From the NCBI GenBank assembly GCA_025355965.1, contig JANXYR010000029.1, positions 1-64,000 of the forward strand: a DNA stretch of 64,000 nucleotides, in the 5' to 3' direction. The notes below the pieces were generated by a model. It ran no database searches and was not told the DNA's origin. It saw only the letters and a list, made by a program, of their open reading frames with translations. The stretch's first letter is position 1, and each line of letters starts with the position of its first letter. Shown here piece after piece: positions 60,460-64,000 of this stretch. The translations under genes and the position numbers were made by a program. The DNA is from Geobacteraceae bacterium (GTDB lineage: Bacteria > Desulfobacterota > Desulfuromonadia > Geobacterales > Pseudopelobacteraceae).

Positions 60460-60894
60460 TGGACGGCTCCTTGATGATCCGTTTGCTATATGCTACATGC
60501 AAGTTTTTAGGTTTAACGCAACGCAAAGTCAACCAAGTATTTTATACAAAACTTGGGATCAGAGTCGACTCACCATCGTTACATTGGTAAGTTATTTGCT
60601 TTTTACGCTGAGTGTGGTTTGAAAGATGATTCTTTCGGCGTTGTAAGTTGGGGTGAACAAGATTAAACCGGAGCGGTTTGGGGTCTTTCTGTGTCACGCA
60701 AAAAAAAGGACAGTCATTTGACCGTCCTTTTTGTTTGTAATCTTTAGGAAGTCTGACTCTGGTTTTTGTTTTATTGGCGATGAAACAGGGATATAACACT
60801 GTAAACCCATGCCACTACCCCAATATTTTTTATACCCAGCCGTAAAAAATATGCTAATATCCCGACTCTTTTTACGTTAATCCAGGAGGTAGCC
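60460..60894. other. Divergent intergenic region, possible small RNA
   Basis: No protein gene is seen in these 435 bp between rnr (minus) and ribH (plus). An intrinsic terminator lies in the middle (60704-60733), which must end a transcript starting within the gap. The segment 60560-60700 can fold into an irregular long hairpin (CTCACC...TTACA with TGTAA...GGGTGAA) and a short one (AAACCG/CGGTTT). Confidence 0.4.
60704..60733. terminator. Intrinsic terminator in divergent gap
   Basis: AAAAAGGACAGTCA pairs with TGACCGTCCTTTTT (one mismatch, 2-nt loop). T-runs are present on both strands, eight T on the minus strand, so it can work in both directions. Confidence 0.85.
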
Positions 60895-61362
60895 ATGCCA
60901 CAATTCTTTGAAGGTAAACTTGAAGCCAAAGGGCAGAAGTTCGGTATTGTTGTCAGTCGTTTCAACAGTTTCATCTGTGAGCGTTTGCTGGAAGGTGCTG
61001 TTGATGCGCTGATCCGCCACGGTGTTGATGACAAAAACATACATGTGGCGCGCGTGCCAGGTGCTTTTGAAATTCCGTTCTTCGCAAAAAAAATGGCGGA
61101 AAGCGGGAAATACGATGCACTGATCTGTCTTGGTGCGGTTATCCGCGGGTCGACTCCGCATTTTGATTTTGTTGCCTCGGAAGTCTCCAAAGGGGTGGCG
61201 ACGGTGTCACTTGAAAGCGGCATTCCGATCGCTTTTGGTGTTTTGACGACCGATACGATCGAGCAGGCGGTGGAGCGGGCCGGTACAAAGGCTGGCAACA
61301 AGGGTTTTGATGCAGCAATGACCGTTATTGAATCCGTTAATTTGATGAAGGTGCTCAAGTAA
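60895..61362 (+). CDS. ribH: 6,7-dimethyl-8-ribityllumazine synthase
   Basis: A 155-residue enzyme that joins ribitylaminouracil with dihydroxybutanone phosphate, the penultimate riboflavin step. [55 protein letters not shown] and the catalytic His in TPHFDF are intact. Strong AGGAGG site 7 nt before the ATG. It overlaps nusB by one base. No FMN riboswitch was seen in the leader. Confidence 0.97.
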   Translation: MPQFFEGKLEAKGQKFGIVVSRFNSFICERLLEGAVDALIRHGVDDKNIHVARVPGAFEIPFFAKKMAESGKYDALICLGAVIRGSTPHFDFVASEVSKGVATVSLESGIPIAFGVLTTDTIEQAVERAGTKAGNKGFDAAMTVIESVNLMKVLK

Positions 61363-61796
61363 TGGGAATACGTCGTGAAGCACGTGAACTGGCACTGCAG
61401 ATGTTGTACGCACTGGATTCAAACAGCTCTGTATTGCTGCGTGAAACCTTGCTGACCTTCCGGGAGGAACAGGGCGAAATAAATAGCAAGGTGCGTGAGT
61501 TTGCAGAAGATTTGGTGCATGGGGTACAGTCTCAGCGCGAAGTTATCGATGAGGCCATCCGGGCCCGCTCCAAGAACTGGGCGCTGTCACGTATGCCGAG
61601 AGTCGATCTGAACGTCATGCGTCTGGCCGCTTACGAGCTGATGTTTCGCTCCGATATACCCAAAAAAGTCACTATCAACGAGGCGATAGAAATTGTCCGC
61701 CGTTATGGCGACAAGGAATCTCCGTCCTTTGTTAATGGAATTCTTGATGAGATCGAAGCATGTGCAAAAACAGAACTGTCAAGCGAGGAACAATGA
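61362..61796 (+). CDS. nusB: Transcription antitermination protein NusB
   Basis: A 144-residue all-helical factor that with NusE (S10) binds boxA of rRNA leaders. [17 protein letters not shown] at the N-terminus, [20 protein letters not shown] and [27 protein letters not shown] at the C-terminus are family signatures. Its last four bases overlap the hom start (ATGA). The ribH-nusB order is common in bacteria. Confidence 0.97.
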   Translation: MGIRREARELALQMLYALDSNSSVLLRETLLTFREEQGEINSKVREFAEDLVHGVQSQREVIDEAIRARSKNWALSRMPRVDLNVMRLAAYELMFRSDIPKKVTINEAIEIVRRYGDKESPSFVNGILDEIEACAKTELSSEEQ

Positions 61797-63109
61797 AAAA
61801 TATACAGATTGGTCTGATAGGATTTGGCAATATCGGTGCGGGAGTGGTTAAGCTTCTGCGTGAAAACGCTGATGTTATTCGTGCCAAGGTCGGAACCGGC
61901 ATCGTATTGAAGCGCATTGCCGATCTTGATATAACGAGCGACCGCGGCGTTACAGTTGATCCGGGTGTCCTGACAACCAGTGTCGATGAAATTTTCAATG
62001 ACCCGGAAATCTCGATTGTCATCGAATTGATTGGCGGCTATGAGCCGGCCAAGAGCTTCGTGCTGAAGGCCATTGAAAAGGGTAAGCATATCGTCACAGC
62101 AAACAAGGCTCTTCTTGCCCTGCATGGAGCTGACATTTACGCTGCTGCTGTCAGGAAGGGTGTCGAGGTACAGTTCGAAGCAGCGGTCGGCGGTGGCATT
62201 CCCGTCCTGACCGCCATAAAGGGCAACCTGGCTGCCAACAATTTCAGCAGTGTCTTTGGTATCATGAACGGCACCTGCAATTATATTCTTACCCGCATGA
62301 CCCAGGAGGGGGCCGACTTTGCCGATGTGCTGAACGCCGCTCAGGAACTGGGTTATGCTGAACCTGATCCAACCTTTGATGTTGAGGGCGTTGATACTGC
62401 CCACAAGCTTGCTGTTCTGATCTCACTCTGTTTCGGCACCCAAATTGATTTTAAAAATATTCATACCGAAGGAATTTCGAATATCAGCGGGCTGGATGTT
62501 AAATACGCCGCCGAATTCGGCTATCGTATCAAGCTGCTGGCAATCGGGAAACATGTCGATGGCGAAATTGAAGCCCGCGTGCATCCAACCATGATTCCGC
62601 TAGACAGCCCTCTGGCAGATATCAATGGAGTGTTTAATGCCATCAGGCTGACTGGCGATTTTGTTGGCCCGGTCATGTTCTCAGGTCGAGGCGCCGGACA
62701 AAATCCGACCGCCAGCGCGATTGTCGGCGACCTGATCGGTCTTTCCCGCAGCATGAAGGCTGGCGCAGGGCGGCGAATGTCACCACTCGGTTTTCTGGAC
62801 GAGGCGATAGCAACCATACCGGTCAAGCCTATGGCAGATATCAGCAGCAAATACATGCTCCGTTTCAGCGCCCTCGACAAGCCGGGCGTACTTGGTGGGA
62901 TCGCCGGGGCACTAGGGTCACATGGTATCAGTATCGAGTCGATGGTGCAGACCGCTCATGAAGTTGATGACTCAGCGCCGGTGCCGATTGTCATTATGAC
63001 CCACGCGGCTCGTGAAGGTTCTGTTCAGAAGGCTTTGTCAGAGATTGATAAGCTCGATATTATCTGCGAAAAAACCAGCTTTATTCGTATTGAAGACAAT
63101 CTGGAGTAA
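61793..63109 (+). CDS. hom: Homoserine dehydrogenase
   Basis: A 438-residue enzyme reducing aspartate semialdehyde to homoserine for threonine and methionine synthesis. The Rossmann motif is [17 protein letters not shown], the catalytic region [21 protein letters not shown] with the conserved Lys/Glu further on, and a C-terminal ACT domain ([13 protein letters not shown]) for feedback by threonine. The ATG at 61793 with GCGAGGAAC upstream is preferred over an in-frame start inside nusB. Confidence 0.96.
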   Translation: MKNIQIGLIGFGNIGAGVVKLLRENADVIRAKVGTGIVLKRIADLDITSDRGVTVDPGVLTTSVDEIFNDPEISIVIELIGGYEPAKSFVLKAIEKGKHIVTANKALLALHGADIYAAAVRKGVEVQFEAAVGGGIPVLTAIKGNLAANNFSSVFGIMNGTCNYILTRMTQEGADFADVLNAAQELGYAEPDPTFDVEGVDTAHKLAVLISLCFGTQIDFKNIHTEGISNISGLDVKYAAEFGYRIKLLAIGKHVDGEIEARVHPTMIPLDSPLADINGVFNAIRLTGDFVGPVMFSGRGAGQNPTASAIVGDLIGLSRSMKAGAGRRMSPLGFLDEAIATIPVKPMADISSKYMLRFSALDKPGVLGGIAGALGSHGISIESMVQTAHEVDDSAPVPIVIMTHAAREGSVQKALSEIDKLDIICEKTSFIRIEDNLE

Positions 63110-63136
63110 ACAACCATATTTCATACCGGAGGAACC

Positions 63137-64000
63137 ATGAACACCAAAATCCTGCTGCCTGAAGACCAGATACCGCGTCAGTGGTACAACATTATTCCTG
63201 ATATGCCCGGTCCGCTGGCGCCTGTAATCAGCCCCCGTACCATGCAACCGGTCACCCCGGAAGAAATGTTGGCTATTTTCCCGATGGCCCTTATTGAGCA
63301 GGAGATGTCACAGCAGCGCTGGATTGACATCCCTGATGAAGTTCGTGAAATTTATAAACTATGGCGACCATCGCCCCTGTTTCGTGCCCACCGACTGGAA
63401 AAAGCGCTCGGTACTCCGGCCAAGATCTATTACAAATATGAAGGGGTTTCCCCTGCAGGATCACATAAACCGAACTCGGCAATTCCGCAGGCTTATTACA
63501 ACAAACAGGCCGGTATCCGCCGTCTGGCAACCGAGACCGGCGCCGGTCAATGGGGGAGCTCTCTTGCTCTTGCATGTTCGATGTTCGGCCTGGAATGTAC
63601 CGTCTATATGGTAAAGGTCTCCTGTACCCAGAAACCATACCGCAAGAGCATGATGCAGTTGTGGGGAGCTACGGTTCATCCTTCTCCCTCTGAATTTACC
63701 AATGCTGGTCGAACCATTCTGGCTCATGACCCTGATTGTCAGGGCTCCCTTGGTATTGCTATCTCGGAAGCTGTGGAGGATGCTGCTACCCATGCCGACA
63801 CTAACTACGCCCTCGGGAGCGTATTAAACCATGTCTGCCTGCACCAGACTATCATCGGTCAGGAAGCTCAGGCTCAGTTCAAAATTGCCGGGGACTATCC
63901 TGATGTAGTCATCGCCTGCTGTGGTGGCGGTTCAAATTTTGCCGGCTTGGCATTTCCTTTCATCTCAGATCGCGCCAATGGTAAGAATGTCCGCTGTGTT
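63137..64000 (+). CDS. trpB: Tryptophan synthase beta-like (TrpB2-type) PLP enzyme, partial
   Basis: The first 288 residues are in the window; the 3' end is missing. It carries the TrpB2-type N-terminal extension ([16 protein letters not shown]) and the PLP lysine in [33 protein letters not shown], and the phosphate-binding [13 protein letters not shown]. TrpB2 enzymes convert indole and serine to tryptophan, often as salvage without TrpA. GGAGGAACC precedes the ATG. It follows hom by 27 nt, and trpA lies far away at 44723. Confidence 0.92.
   Translation, partial: MNTKILLPEDQIPRQWYNIIPDMPGPLAPVISPRTMQPVTPEEMLAIFPMALIEQEMSQQRWIDIPDEVREIYKLWRPSPLFRAHRLEKALGTPAKIYYKYEGVSPAGSHKPNSAIPQAYYNKQAGIRRLATETGAGQWGSSLALACSMFGLECTVYMVKVSCTQKPYRKSMMQLWGATVHPSPSEFTNAGRTILAHDPDCQGSLGIAISEAVEDAATHADTNYALGSVLNHVCLHQTIIGQEAQAQFKIAGDYPDVVIACCGGGSNFAGLAFPFISDRANGKNVRCV

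Noticed and set aside
60740-60894. FMN riboswitch in the ribH leader.
   Set aside because: The conserved FMN aptamer blocks were not found.

Overview
The window looks like chromosomal DNA of a Desulfuromonadia / Geobacterales bacterium (Geobacter, Geotalea, Trichlorobacter or Pelobacter propionicus type). This is inferred from an HdrCBA-FlxDCBA electron-bifurcation operon, anaerobic cobalamin genes (cbiX, cbiC, cbiD), an orphan NuoEFG-type module with a small c-type cytochrome, many signal-transduction proteins (PilZ, two HD-GYP proteins, a REC-histidine kinase, a chemoreceptor) and general protein similarity. No rRNA, tRNA, CRISPR array or intact transposase was seen.

Layout. 1-4551: 3' part of RNase P RNA, two small hypotheticals, an OmpA-type porin, hemB and an L,D-transpeptidase. 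4830-13925: an accessory block, almost all on the minus strand, with a sirtuin plus partner, an orphan FtsA paralogue, a hypothetical, a low-GC PD-(D/E)XK nuclease-like protein, a large AAA+ ATPase, a ClpP-like peptidase and a DnaA-type AAA+ protein without a DNA-binding domain. It ends in a divergent HTH-WYL regulator. Three near-identical 18-nt sites lie 43-52 nt before the sirtuin, FtsA and DnaA-like start codons, the last one also just upstream of the WYL gene. I read this as one co-regulated, apparently undescribed system. 14057-22569: threonine aldolase, a small ORF and the hdrCBA-lipoprotein-flxDCBA operon. 22570-30488: LysM protein, DsbC-like protein, hybrid kinase, ispD, a GntR regulator with a perfect palindromic operator, K+ channel, TIM-barrel protein, galE, PilZ protein. 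30696-38028: cbiD-cbiC-cbiX, nuoG-nuoF-cytochrome-nuoE and hemW, all minus. 38054-52061: HD-GYP regulator, methyltransferase, the MCP-trpA-accD-folC-lptD run, lytic transglycosylase, Rrf2 regulator, tatC, a CarF/TMEM189-like desaturase and a second HD-GYP protein.

52105-57009 looks like a gene-cassette array without an integrase (a CALIN). At least four attC-like sites, all facing minus, separate short cassettes: yefM-yoeB, a DUF2179/SDR-remnant/hypothetical trio, an inverted HipA/YjjJ-like gene with its own promoter, a DUF3795 gene, and a cassette with an ABM-fold monooxygenase, a DUF1737 protein and a tautomerase cut by a REP-like hairpin. 57165-64000 returns to backbone: alpha/beta hydrolase, rnr, a probable small RNA region, ribH-nusB-hom, and a TrpB-type gene running off the end.

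Functional links. HdrCBA-FlxDCBA probably couples NADH oxidation to ferredoxin and disulfide chemistry. NuoEFG is a second NADH-oxidising module. The WYL island duplicates replication (DnaA), division (FtsA) and proteolysis (ClpP) parts and adds a sirtuin and a nuclease, which suggests a stress- or phage-triggered cell-cycle response; that function is inference. All names rest on reading translated sequence by eye; no database search was run.
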